This document shows, piece after piece, positions 34,339 to 45,580 of a stretch of DNA of 64,000 nucleotides; the first letter of the stretch is position 1; every line of letters starts with the position of its first letter. The DNA lies in assembly GCA_039707465.1 (NCBI GenBank), contig CM077645.1, forward strand, positions 164,263,503 through 164,327,502, written 5' to 3'. Both the position numbers and the translations under genes were made by a program. The notes under the pieces were generated by a model. That model had not been told where the DNA came from. It was given only the letters and a program-made list of their open reading frames with translations, and did no database searches. This stretch comes from Rhabdophis nuchalis (Eukaryota > Chordata > Lepidosauria > Squamata > Natricidae).

Positions 34339-34444
34339 AATTGTTTCCACAACACCCTATTAGGGCCCCAATTAAGGGAGGAAGCATACTGTTTCCTTTT
34401 CTGCCTTTCGTCTCATCACCAGAGACCATCTAGACAGAAAGCCA

Positions 34445-34665
34445 TGAATTCCGTTGTGTAAATTTTTTTATATGCATGTTACATTTTTGAGCTGATCAAT
34501 AAATAAGTCAGGGAGACTAGGATAGATCTATTTCGATCTTTTTAGCTCTCATCAGCTAGCCATACCCTTACTGGGATTCGAACCGGGGCTGTATTACATG
34601 CCAGGCGAGAGCCTTGCTATTAAGCCAGCTTGGTTCTCTTCTTGTCAGCTGAGACAGGAGGATAG
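34445..34665 (-). mobile_element. tRNA-derived SINE carrying a hammerhead ribozyme
   Basis: On the minus strand a pol III promoter is readable: an A-box-like TGGCTTAATAGC (34627-34616) and a perfect B box GGTTCGAATCC (34584-34574). The text between them is tRNA-like. Twelve nucleotides past the B box lies a complete predicted hammerhead (34561-34515). The 3' part continues ATTTATTGATCAGCTCAAAA to about 34480, and the end is unclear. Part of the element recurs in the opposite orientation at 34700-34755. No coding capacity; mobilisation would need a partner LINE. Confidence 0.75.
34515..34561 (-). ncRNA. Type I hammerhead ribozyme, complete core and three stems
   Basis: Read 5' to 3' on the minus strand. 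Stem I 5' strand GGCUAG (34561-34556), CUGAUGA (34555-34549), stem II GAGCU / AGAUC with one G-A mismatch and an AAAA loop (34548-34535), GAAA (34534-34531), a two-base-pair stem III UA / UA around GAUC (34530-34523), U16.1 at 34522 and C17 at 34521 as the cleavage site, then the stem I 3' strand CUAGUC (34520-34515). Stem I gives six pairs including one G-U. Every invariant core position is in register. The short stem III resembles hammerheads of retroelements. Self-cleavage is inferred from the fold. Confidence 0.8.
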
Positions 34666-34668
34666 TTA

Positions 34669-34752
34669 TATATAATTATTTCCACAACACCCTGTTAGGT
34701 GTTCGAATCCCAGTAAGGGTATGGCTAGCTATTTATTGATCAGCTCAAAAAC

Positions 34753-34755
<3 letters not shown>
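34669..34755 (+). mobile_element. Inverted partial SINE copy lacking the ribozyme
   Basis: GTTCGAATCCCAGTAAGGGT and ATGGCTAGCT continue directly into ATTTATTGATCAGCTC. The roughly 50 bases that hold the hammerhead in the 34445-34665 copy are absent. It is preceded by CCACAACACCCTGTTAGG (about 34681-34699), a repeat of text at 34345-34364. Confidence 0.8.

Positions 34756-34787
<32 letters not shown>
34756..34787 (+). repeat. CA dinucleotide repeat
   Basis: About 15 CA units directly after the inverted SINE copy, probably grown from its tail. Confidence 0.95.
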
Positions 34788-34788
<1 letters not shown>

Positions 34789-34789
34789 T

Positions 34790-36160
34790 TTGTATACAGT
34801 TTTAGTTAGTAGTCAGATTCTCAGTGGCTCACAATAACTAAAACATAATAGAGTTAAAGCATTCAGAGTAAAATCTGAATAAATTAAATGAGTTCCCTTG
34901 CTACATTAGAAATTCTTTTAAAATATATACCATTCTCCTCCCAAAGACTTTGCAAGTTTCGGGAACTAATGCCCATTTCCTTATTATCAGAATGCAGTGA
35001 GGAGGTTTCCAGCCATAGATATATTGGATTCAGGCTTTTAGCCTTGCAGTGAAATTTTGTATTAGACTTGCTGCCAAATGTATCCTCAACCAAACCATAT
35101 AATTCAGAATAAATGTTGTAGTTCCAGCACACTTGAGTCTTGTTTTGTTTTGATTATTCTGTTCTAAGATCTGTCACACTTCCATCAGTTCTTTAATCAT
35201 GCATATACAAACAACAAAATCATTACTTTGTTTGAGTAGAATATTTTTGCCCTGCAAAAGAACTTTGGATTAGATTGACGGTGTGCATTAAAATAAGAAA
35301 TAAACAACTGAGGATGGCACTTGCATGTTATAAAAAGCACAATGCTTACATACCTACTCAGTCTGATATCAGATCATTCAGTGTGTGCCCAACATGATCA
35401 ACATGATTTTATATATCTGAACAATTTAAAGCAGCCAGAATGGGTGCCCAAAAGCAGGACAGTTGAGTATCATTTAAGATGAAGAATAGCTCATAAAGTG
35501 ACAACTGTTTGAGCTTACTGGGATTAATCTGAAGTGTCATATGCTGACATGTGCAATCTGTATGGGATTTCATCAGCATATTCGAGATAAGTCAATTGTG
35601 GTCTTCTGGCTTTCACAGATGAACTCCAGCTATTTGTCATGGCCTAAGACAGCTAACCGAGATTACTTATAATAATGTTTCTGAATGCATCACTTGCTTG
35701 CTGTTAAGAGAATGTGACAAGATCAAGTTGGCTGAATAGAGATTTATGTAACTGTTGGGAGACAGAGGTAAAAAGCTCTGCATAGGGGACATATTTTGAC
35801 ATGTTTGTTGTTTAAGAGGATTTTTTAAGCATTCAGAAAAGATGAAAGACAATGAGAAAAATCATAATCAATGCAACTGATGTGGCAGAGACTTGAAGAG
35901 ATATAATATTCAGGTATCAAAACAGAGGAAGAACATTCCAAACCATATTTGCACAAATTTGAGAGGCACTCTCCAAATTTTAATAAAGTCATTGCTATTT
36001 TTTATAAGATTTGATTTAAGTGCTGAATTATGGTGATCAGGATTTCCCCGATCAATTTTGCTTTTCATTCACTAGCATAATAGCTTGTCCCCAATGGTAC
36101 CAATATCATGTCAATAGTATTTTTAAAATGTGTACACCAAGGTTGGATAGAAAATAATCA
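34790..36160. other. AT-rich spacer, nothing recognised
   Basis: No supported feature. Confidence 0.5.
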
Positions 36161-36164
36161 ATAG

Positions 36165-36272
36165 CAATAATACAATAGCAGAGTTGGAAGGGACCTTGTA
36201 GGTCTTCTAGTCCAACCCCCTGCGTGGGCAGGAACCTTATACCATTTCAGACAAATGGCTATCTAACATATC
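36165..36272 (-). mobile_element. CR1 LINE 3' end, very short
   Basis: The minus strand reads the last ORF2 residues and the end GGGTTGGACTAGAAGACCTA with a tail of TATTG/TTATT. Nearly identical to 40036-40140, so a recent, severely truncated insertion. Confidence 0.9.
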
Positions 36273-36274
36273 TG

Positions 36275-38890
36275 GACTGAACAGTTTCCCATTCTTGAAT
36301 TAGACCTTGGAAGAATTACCTGGATATACTCACATACTGTTACAGCTGACTTTTTTTTTAAAAAAAATCTCTATTTGCCTTCAAATGTTCCAAATTAGTT
36401 TAGCATTCTGTTTAACTGAAGTGCTTCTGTTTTCTGGTGATTTCTCAGTCAATTTCCTATTTTGCAAAAACAGATGGCCAATTCATGGCTTTTACCACCA
36501 ATGCAAATCTGTGCTATACTTTGAAACATTGGCAGAATTCTCTGTGTTCCATTTTGGAATCCTTACATTCCATTTGATGCTGGCTGCTAGACTTTAGCTG
36601 TCCATTAAATAATGGAAAACTTAGAAGTGAGAAACTGAAAAGCTTTAGAAATGCATTAACAGTCCTTCAGGGAGCTGAAATGTTTTAGATGATTGAGCAG
36701 ATGCAAGCCATGAGTAAAATATTTATTGTGCTAAAAACTATTGAAAGGTAAACACTATCTCTGCTTAATTTTGGTTTCCTTCCAAAGTATCTCAAATAGA
36801 GTTTTGAAGGGGGGCAGAATCTAGTCCCTTAAGGAAAGTAACTGGAAATGTCTGACATAGCCTGTAATAAGCCAATTATTAGCAGCAAAATATAGAGTAG
36901 AAGCCTGGCATTAAGATTTCCTACTTAAAAGCTCCTTTTTCTCTTTGAGGCAGCTCATTATTCATTTGTTGCCTGCTCTTTGCTACTTCTCCAGTCTTAA
37001 TCTGGAAAATCAATTTTAAAATGACAGCTAACTCAATAGGACATCTGGGTTGCTAGTGAAGTTTTGATCGTGTGCATTGGTCCAGGTGTTTGCTGGGCCG
37101 TATGTCATTTCCAATGTAATCATTGGCATACAGCAATCAGCATGAACTCATTGCATTTAGGAACCTCTGGCTGAGAGCCTGTTAATGTGAGACTGAAAGG
37201 CTAGGAGTAGAAGGCAACTGGCTCAAGGGACTTGATGAAAAACCTAGGTCTTAAAGTTCAAAATGATGCTCTTCCACATCAGGAAATCCTGATTTCAACA
37301 TCCTCCAGGTACCGTACTTCATACACAAACTTTGTTGCTTTTATTCAACAAAGGAAGCATTAACGTAGGAAAGAAAAAAGATAAAAAGCTACTATGGAAC
37401 TGATAAAAGTAAATAAAGTTTTAAAACTCAAGCAAACAGAATAGGGAATAAGGAAAAACAATGCATATTGAACCCTAAACACATAAAAAAGCATTTATTA
37501 ACACATAAATAATACAAATACATAAATACAATATATAACTAAGCATTCATTTACATAAATACATAAGCAAGCATTTAAATAAGAGCCACTTTGAATATTT
37601 CTATTCAGAAAAAAAGGATTGCTTTTAAAATCTATTTTATTTCTAAGACTTTTAGCTTAAATCAATTAGCATCTTATTCATGTAGAATTCTTCCAGGTGT
37701 CCCCTATCGTATACTTGTGCCCTATATATTTTTTGTATTCAGATGCAGAGATATAGATCTTAACATTTTGTTCTCTAAATCCCATTCTCTAAATCCCATT
37801 GTTTAGATTCGTCTGAATCTTTGCATAATCTGTGAACTTTCTAAATGTCATTGATTCAAGTCACTGGTAAAAATATTGAACAGCACAGAGTGCAGGGCAG
37901 AGGTAGTATTCTTTGGATTGGTCATTCAGTCAACTTTGAGCTCATATAACAGGAAATCTCTACTGTACCATTTAATAAAGAACAATATTTTGAGGCATCC
38001 TGTAAAGGTTTTGCTGAGGTCAGGTAGGCTATGTCCACAACATTCTCCTGTTAATTGTAAATGCCTATCCTAGTCTGATATCTGTTCAGTCTTCCTTCTT
38101 CCCTTTTTTGAAGATAGCAGTGATATTTCCTCTCCTCTTGACAGTACAAGACATTCCAAAAGATTACGAAGAGTAGTTCTCCAATATTCCACCAGTAGAT
38201 AATACTTTATCCAAGAGATTCTTGATTTGGACTTTCAAACATTGTCATATGATCTATTCTAAATGAAGTCTAGATTTGTTTATATTTTAAGGGATTGCAC
38301 TTGAAAGATTGTTTGCCATAATGTTTGAATAGCTGAAAATTGACACTGAAGATGGCAATAAATTCCTTCTTACTTATTGATCTGAGCCATATGTATGATT
38401 AAGCATGACATGTTTAAATACAATCTGTGTACAGTCTAGATGTTGTTGGTTTTTTTGCTTTGGCTGAAAGTGATTTTTATATACAGATAAAGCCCAACTT
38501 AGCTTCCTCAGTAAGGGAATCTAGAATTTTTTCCCAGGCTGCTTTATGACCCTTGGATAATATTGTCACATTTGAGTATAACTATAGAGATTAAGTAGAA
38601 CCTTATCTGATCTGAAAAAAAGTTGATCAGCCCACAGATATGAGCAGAGAGTTTCTGTTTTCCTTCTGTTGCCATCTAATAAGTCATTGCAACTGGCTCT
38701 TCTTGGATAGCATAGCCATTGACACTTTCTTATATATTTAAAAGTTGCACTTTTTGTATCAGTTGCTCCATTTTCATTAAAGGGATAGTCCTTTCATCCT
38801 TAGTTTATAGACCATGTGAAATTAAAGACTGGTTTTATAACTAATTATGTTTAAAGTACAGACTACTTAAATGTATCCTAAAATAGGTTA
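36275..38890. other. AT-rich spacer; possible ancient repeat near 37830-38240
   Basis: No gene supported. The part from 37830 to 38240 (for example TGAAGATAGCAGTGATATTT) is faintly like an old, widespread vertebrate interspersed repeat, but I cannot name it. An ATAAATAC-rich stretch lies at 37490-37580. Confidence 0.4.
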
Positions 38891-38894
38891 TTTT

Positions 38895-39105
38895 TTGTTG
38901 TTGTTAGTTGCAAAGTCATGCCCGACCCATCGTGACCTCATGGACAATGTGCCTCCAGGCCTTCCTGTCCTCTACCATCATCTGGAGTCCATTTAAGCTC
39001 ACACCTACTACTTCGGTGACTCCATCCAGCCATCTCATTCTGTCATCCTCTTCTTCTTTTGCCCTCAATCTTTCCCAGCATTAGGCTTTTCTTCAGATCG
39101 GAGAA
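38895..39105 (-). mobile_element. BovB (RTE) LINE fragment
   Basis: Plus-strand text GTTGCAAAGTCATGCCCGAC, CCATCGTGACCTCATGGACA and TCCAGCCATCTCATTCTGTC matches the squamate BovB 3' region in reverse orientation. It has no coding frame and only a fragment remains. Confidence 0.8.
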
Positions 39106-39118
39106 AGGCAAAATTTAA

Positions 39119-39217
39119 ATTGATTTTTTTTTGTAAAATAAAGAATAAACTTTTTGGGGGGGAAAAACATGGACAGTAACAAAAGATTATTCTTTATTTT
39201 ACAAAAAAAAAATCAAT
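39119..39217. repeat. Inverted duplication, 30-bp arms
   Basis: ATTGATTTTTTTTTGTAAAA TAAAGAATAA at about 39119-39148 is matched by its complement at about 39188-39217 around a 39-bp loop. The arms are almost identical, so the structure is young. Confidence 0.85.
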
Positions 39218-39327
39218 GTACTGGTAAGTTTTTCCTCTCTCTGATTTTAAGCTGCATGTATTTAGTTTCATGAAAATCTAAATGGAGACCTAAGAGTAGA
39301 GCCAGAGGGAACATTTCAGAGTCCTTT

Positions 39328-39405
39328 TAAATTAAATTTACTTTATTGCCATTGTATATATATACACACAATATACCCATACAATGAAATTCACATAACA
39401 CCCAG
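39328..39405 (-). mobile_element. L2 LINE 3' tail
   Basis: Reverse complement of the L2 end: TTTCATTGTATGGG ... CAATGGCAATAAAGTAAA. Compare the intact tail at 15596. Confidence 0.75.
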
Positions 39406-39565
39406 AGACCAAGCCCAATATACATTATTTCTTTCCATTAATGCATTATTGTCAAATTATCTAGCTTTTTTTACTTTTTCATATGGCATTACTCTTATAC
39501 TATTAGTTTCATTTGAATTAGTTTCTTTTCTGTGCCATATTTGAATATGTTTTATTGAGAGTAGT

Positions 39566-39934
39566 TAGTGATAGGATTCAGCCAGTTCACACCAGTTCAG
39601 GCAAATTGGTTGTTAAATTACCCCACCCCGCCCCCTTGCTATCAAAGTGGATCCTGCGCTGCAATGGAGAAATGGGCAATGGAGCAGCTGCACAAGGGAA
39701 AGAGAAAGCCACTTTCCCTCTTTCTTCTCCCTGTGCCTCCTTCCCTCATGTTGGCTGCTCCATTGCCCGTTTCTCTATTACAGTGCAGCACAACTCCCAG
39801 GATCCACTTCGATAGCAGGGAAGGGGTAATTTAACAACCAGTTCGCCCAGGGTCAGATTCCCTGATACCTCCCATGACAGCCAACCTGACCCTGGGTGAA
39901 CCAGTTGTTAAATTATTTGAACTATTCACCACTG
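39566..39934 (+). mobile_element. hAT-type non-autonomous element (CAGTGGTGGG group)
   Basis: Left end TAGTGATAGGATTCAGCC, right end ATTCACCACTG, 8-bp duplication AGAGTAGT / GGAGTAGT (39558-39565, 39935-39942). Inner arms TTGGTTGTTAAATTACC and AACCAGTTGTTAAATT recur twice at the right side, which suggests an internal rearrangement. Overlapping short frames are artefacts. Confidence 0.87.
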
Positions 39935-40035
39935 GGAGTAGTTAACTTTAAATGACACAGATACACACAAACAAAATATTTTAATTTGAGTCATACTAAA
40001 TCTCCATCCTTGCTTTATAAATAATACTATTTACA

Positions 40036-40650
40036 ATACAATACAATAGCAGAATTGGAAGGGACCTTGTAGGTCTTCTAGTCCAACCCCCTGCGTGGGC
40101 AGGAACCTTATACCATTTCAGACAAATGTCTATCTAACATCTTCTTAAAGACTTCCAGGGTTGGGGCATTCACAACTTCTGGAGGCAAGCTGTTCCAAAG
40201 GTGAATTGTTCTAACTGTCAGGAAATTTCTCCTTAGTTCTAAGTTGCTTCTCTCCTTGATTAGTTTCCACCCACTGCTTCTTGTCTTGCCCCTAGGTGCC
40301 TTGGAGAATATTTTGACTCCCTCTTCTTTGTGGCACCCTCTGAGATATCGGAACACTGCTATCATGTCTCCCCTGGTCCTTCTTTTCATCAAACTAGACA
40401 TACCCAGTTCCTGCAACCGTTCTTCATATGTTTTAGCCTCCAGTCCCCTAATCATCTTGGTTGCTCTTCTCTGCACTCTTTCCAGAGTCTCCACGTCTTT
40501 TCTACATCGTGGCGACCAAAACTGTATGCAGTATTCCAGGTGTGGCCTTACCAAGGCACTATACAGTGGCATTAACACTTCACGTGATCTAACAAATTCT
40601 TTCCCAAACAAATTATCTTGCCCATGTGAATGAGTTGGTTCAGCAGATTT
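40036..40650 (-). mobile_element. CR1 LINE 3' end with open ORF2 C-terminus
   Basis: The minus-strand frame from 40680 to 40108 is uninterrupted. Residues from about 32 on match CR1 ORF2: EVLMPLYSALVRPHLEYC, RVQRRATKMIRGLE, KRRTRGDMIAVFRYLRGCH, RNFLTVRTIHLWNSLPPEVV, ending HLSEMV. The first 30 or so residues come from flanking DNA. The 3' end and TATTG tail lie at 40036-40107. With an open frame it is the youngest coding CR1 piece here, but it lacks endonuclease and most of the reverse transcriptase. Confidence 0.93.
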
Positions 40651-40684
40651 TTGCCAACTTTTTGGAGGCTTCCTGGTCAAGATT

Positions 40685-42890
40685 TCAGTGAGAGATATGA
40701 AGTGGAAGCACCTGAGACAACATAGGTAAAAGAGTCATTTTTATAACAGCCAATTTATCTAACCAAGACAAGTGTTATGTAATCTATTTTTGTGATTTGA
40801 TCATTTTGTAATGACTGGATACATAATTATAATGGAAAATCCATTTACTTTCTGTAAAATCTAATTTGTATAGCATCCTCTTCTCCAGCCTCTGGATGAT
40901 TTATAACAGTAAAACATCATCAAATATATAAATCTGTCAGTTCCTAAATATGATGAAGCCAAAATACCAAAACACTCAGCATGTCATTGTGAAGCAAGCT
41001 CTCCCTTCTAATGCCTGTGTTGTAATGTGATAAGCACCAATGAAAGGGGGGAAGGTTTTTAGAAATTATCCATTTTGCCACTTGTCCCCTGTGGCAACCC
41101 AGCAGGACATTAGGCTATTATTACAAAAAAGGGAGTTATAATATAATTATTTACAGCATGCACTTGATGTTTACATACTAAATGCTGTGATTTCTTATTT
41201 GTGTCACCTTATCCCACTATTTTTCTAAACATTTGTTCCTTTTCTGTCTTATTTTATCTTAATTCCCTACAGTTAGAAATAATTTTAACCTTGAATTTCT
41301 GGCCCTTATTATTACTCTTAGATTCAAAATAGAAATCTTCCCATTTTTAGCCCTCATTGATTCTACCTCTTATTAAGACTTCCCTTACTTTTTGATTGCT
41401 TTACTACTTATTTTATGCATATTACTCTCTCTCCCATCCTTGTCCTCTGTTTCCTCTTTCTAAAAATCCAGTTGTTTGCTTTTCTCGGCTGCATCTGAGG
41501 TTGGTTGCTCAAAGGCTATCTGTTGCTCATCTCCACCATTTGTCATTCTTTGCTGTCAGGTTTCTCTAAAGGGCCTCTGTGGGAATTCTCCTCTGAGTGG
41601 GTATGTGATATCTCTTCTCTTGATCCATATCCTGATTCCATAATTGTCATTCAGCTTTCTTTCTTTGGCCCTGGCAGCTAAGTTCACTCTTAAGTCTTTA
41701 TATAAAAAGTCAAGGGAAAAGGGAAGATAGATGTTCTGTCCAAGGTCAACTTTGCCAGGAACATTGGAGACTTTCAATCTGCTGAATTGTTGATTAATTA
41801 CTCCTATTTTGCTCCTGTACACTGCTATCTCCAACAGCAATCTCTCTTTCTTGTCCTATCACTTTATCCTCTCCTGCCTTAGAAATCTTCTGAGTTGTTT
41901 GATAGTTATTTTCTGTGGGATTTGTGCCTATTTCCTTTCCTTTTTGCCTCTTTCCATTGCCATCAAGTCATTATAACACTCTCACAAAGAGTAAACCCTT
42001 CCCTAACTAACAGCTAGCTCCCATCTGTCCCCAGTCTAGATCTATTAGCTGCACTTCATTGCCTCTTATAGAGAGGAACTTGTCTATATGCTGCAGGACA
42101 TTCAGCTCTGATGGAAGACACACACAGGTGGTTAATGGCCTTGGTGAGAGGCTGTGAGAGATTGTGGGAAAGCTGGAAAGAGTCAGATGAATCTATTTCA
42201 GAAAAGGCAACTCAACCCAAGAGAGGTAGAAAATATGTTTCAAAGAGAATCTACCATAACAAATTCCCTATAACTGAGACTAGGAAATGCCTCTTAGAAT
42301 TCTGGAGAGTGTATATTTACTCCAGAACTAATGTTAAAGAGCCTTTATTGAAAGTCATACAATTCTTATTTTCTTAATCTTGCCATGGGACTTCACAAAC
42401 AGTAGCTAGGCAGAGGCTGCCTTCTCACACATACCATTGTCCTGTACACAGATGCCAGTGAGAATATCAGAATTTTAAAATCATAAACTTCATCAAAATA
42501 AAATTATAAAAACCAAAGAATGGCTTTTTAAAAATAATAATAATAACAGAGCCAGCAGGAGCAATGTAACAACCAGGATTCTTATTGCATATCTTTCAAT
42601 GACTCAAAGAAAAACAACAACAGATATTTGTCGTCTTTCTGGAATACATCTAAAGAGAAGGCATTCCAATTTCAGTGGAAATAAAATTCAAAAGGTCAAA
42701 GGTGGTACAGAATCATAAATATACCTTGCCCCTTTTTTAAATTGGATTCATCAGCAGTCAGAGGCAGCATTTTGGACCTGTACTGTTCTTAATAAACTTC
42801 AAAAATAGCCCCAAGGAAAGAGAATTTTAGTAAAACAATCACAAATGACAATTCATTATGAAACAATCATTAATTATGACAGCATGAATA
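40685..42890. other. AT-rich spacer, nothing recognised
   Basis: The plus frame at 42111-42377 and the minus frame at 41556-41840 have no recognised domain. No transposon ends seen. Confidence 0.45.
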
Positions 42891-43139
42891 ACAACAGTTG
42901 GAATCATCTATTTCAGAAACGATCACTTCTGGGGCATCAGCTGCAGCTTCACAAAGGCTTTTTAAGGCATATCTTCACCTGGGGGATCCATGAATACAGA
43001 AAAAAGTCCAATATAAATTTCCCTCCAATCATACTAGATCCTGGAAACTGGATAGTCGCTTCTATGTTGTTTTCTGATAGCAAGTAATTTGGAAGTGATT
43101 TGCCAGTGACTTCTAGCATGTTTTTTTTCAATTTCTACA

Positions 43140-43326
43140 GCTCTGATATTTCCCGGAAGACTGATTTCCAAGTATTAAACTACGATGGCTCTATCATTTC
43201 TGAGATCAGACAAGATAAGCAAGTCTACAGATATGATATTAGTGGGGAGGGAAAGAAAGAGATTACAAAAGGTGAAATGTTTATTTTTGTGGACATACAA
43301 GGATCCCAAATAAAAGTTTGCCCTTG
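43140..43326 (+). other. Exon-like open segment (unassigned)
   Basis: A pyrimidine-rich tract TTTTTTTTCAATTTCTACAG (43120-43139) is a good splice acceptor. It is followed by an open frame with ordinary protein composition (FQVLNYDGSIISEIRQDKQ, ISGEGKKEITKGEMFIFVDI) to a stop at 43325-43327. Another open segment upstream (to 43087) includes FPPIILDPGNW. It could be a terminal exon, a pseudogene fragment or chance. I do not recognise a family. Confidence 0.25.
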
Positions 43327-43329
43327 ATC

Positions 43330-45430
43330 AATCCTTACCAAGTTTATGTATTTCAAGTAGGAAGGTGTTTTTATTATTATTATCATTATCCTCTCAGGCT
43401 GGTGGGTATAAAACAAATTTAGAACTGAAAACCTCGCTAGTAATTGTCCATAAATGAGAGAAAAAATAAAACCCTTTAGTCTACAGACCTGTACGTGTCT
43501 TCCAGTGAATAAAGCCTATTGAACAGAATGAGATTTATTTTACACCATTAGTGATTTGCTGGCTTTTATTTTTCTGAGAAACAAGAAAAAAAACTCTTCT
43601 CATTTTGCTCCTGCTCCTAGGTGACTTCTATATGCAGCTGTTAGACTGCTTTAGGACTTAAGGAAGTTTGTGTTAAACTCTGAAGGCTTCCTGGGGGCAA
43701 ACACATGTTTTTTGTTCTCAGTAAGAACTGAGCAAAAGTAAAAATAAACCTCAGAGAAAAATTTCTCCTTGCTGAGACCTTTTGTTTCCTGTGGGTTTTG
43801 AAGAAAATGAGGAAGAGAAGGAGTTATGTTCTGTTGTCAAATTATTTAGGGCTTGTTACATAATTATTTTATCTTCCAATGCATAGCATTCTTTAAAAAA
43901 AAAATATCAGGCATAGGCAGCAGGATGCCTACACATATCAGTCTATCTGTAGACATTTTACTACTAAGCTCTACCCCTGGCCAGCTAGACATTATTATTT
44001 GTAAATGATTTTTCTGAAGATGGAAAACAAGAATGCAATTCTTCTCTTCCTCCAAAAATACACCAGGCTCACATAGGCTCAGAAACATTCTTAGAAAATA
44101 AAAAGAATAAGTAACTATGCCTGGGTGGTCTAAAGCAGTGAGTCTTCTTCAGGTAGTCCATCTGAATGAATTAGATAAAAAATACTCTTCAGATTGATCA
44201 TAATTCAGCAAGAAAGAAATTGAAATTTGACATTGGTCGACTTTTAAAGATTACCGGCAGTCAGCTAGAGGGGAAAAACAATATATTACGTGCATCTTTT
44301 TTTTCAGATTTATTTTCTTAATCCCTATAAAATGTCAGGGAGGTGACAGGAGAGACTCTCTTCTGGGCCTAGAAGTAACAAGGAAAAGCCTTTCCATGTG
44401 ACCCAAAAACACAGACAGAGCATTATTTTTGCTGACAACAAAGCAGCAAATGTGTTCTCTGGCTGGAAGATAGAAGACACCCCATGAATTTTGGTGACAT
44501 TTATTACTCAAGTTTAACCTGCTTTTCCTTTGGCCAATTCCACACCTATTGTTAGCCTGTTAATTGTTCCTAAGGTTCCAAATACATATCATCAAAAATT
44601 AGACCTCACAGAGGCAAAAAATTGTCTCCTGGGGACATCTGTGTCATCAGCAGCATGTTTCTATGACCCCCTCATAAATATTACAGTTAAAGATGTCTGG
44701 TGTTCTCAACCAGCATAACCCTTAGATAAATCATGCAGAACGAGTCGTGAAAATATTTCAGCTTTGGGATTGGTTGTGGAAAACCTATCCATCATTCCAG
44801 CTTTGACAACTTTGTTGACTCTGAAACAAGAGGTGGATTTTATGGCTGTCAAAAAGAGGGTAGATGAGTTGGTTCTTATCACCTGTTGGGAACTACTGTG
44901 TTTGAGTGGGCAGGTAGGTGGGTGGATGGGTAGATGCTAATTCAGCTCATAATTCCATGTGTTTCCATCCTGGTAGCTTTATGGTTTGACAGCAGACTTG
45001 TCTCACTGGCTGACAAATGCAATCATGGTATTCAGAGAGTAATTGCAGCTTTCAAACTGTATCTTCTTCTATGAAGATTTCACTGCCTGATGACTTTTCA
45101 CGTGGAAATATTTAGATTATCATAAAGGAGAATTAGTTACTGCTATGTTAGCTGATGCTCTCAAACAGCACCAAGCAAATAGCAAACTGATAGAGCCAAA
45201 ACTATAAAATGCATGTTGATACCGCTTACATAGGCATTCAAGCATCACAAAGGCAATTTTCTGGAAATCAGATCTAAATTATGATACACCTTTTGTTTTT
45301 AGAATTGGGAGAAGAAAACAATCCAAGATGATGATGTGTGAGTAATCTACAGTTAGATTCACAGTCTAAGATTGGTGGAAAATTAAAAAATCAAATTCTA
45401 ACCAAGAACGAAGAATTATTAAAGTAGAAT
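43330..45430. other. AT-rich spacer, nothing recognised
   Basis: No supported gene. Short GGTAGGTGGGTGGATGGG-type repeat near 44910. Confidence 0.5.
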
Positions 45431-45436
45431 CTAAGA

Positions 45437-45580
45437 ATATGGTATAAGGTATAAGGTTCCTGCCCATGCAGGGGGTATAAGAATGGTATAAGGTTCCTGC
45501 CCATGCAGGGGGTTGGACTAGAAGACCTACAAGGTCCCTTCCAACTCTGCTATTATATTGTATTGTATTGTATTGTATAT
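45437..45580 (+). mobile_element. CR1 LINE 3' end with partial internal duplication
   Basis: GGTATAAGGTTCCTGCCCAT occurs at about 45446 and again at 45484, then GGGTTGGACTAGAAGACCTA and a TATTG pentamer tail. The duplicated part (about 38 bp) is otherwise identical, so it arose during or after a recent insertion. Confidence 0.9.

Noticed and set aside
34574..34660. Functional tRNA gene on the minus strand
   Set aside because: The B box is perfect, but the acceptor stem does not pair and the sequence continues into a repeated SINE body, so it is a tRNA-derived SINE head.
40108..40680. Functional protein gene from the 190-codon open frame
   Set aside because: The frame is the C-terminus of CR1 ORF2 joined to flanking DNA at its N-terminal end; it lacks the catalytic domains.
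42980..43060. FPPIILDPGNW as part of an oligoadenylate-synthetase-like exon
   Set aside because: The 'ILDP' resemblance is only a few residues and neither flanking segment supports the family.
45089..45115. CTGATGA followed by GAAA, a possible hammerhead
   Set aside because: The intervening CTTTTCACGTG cannot form a stem II and no stem I pairing is visible.
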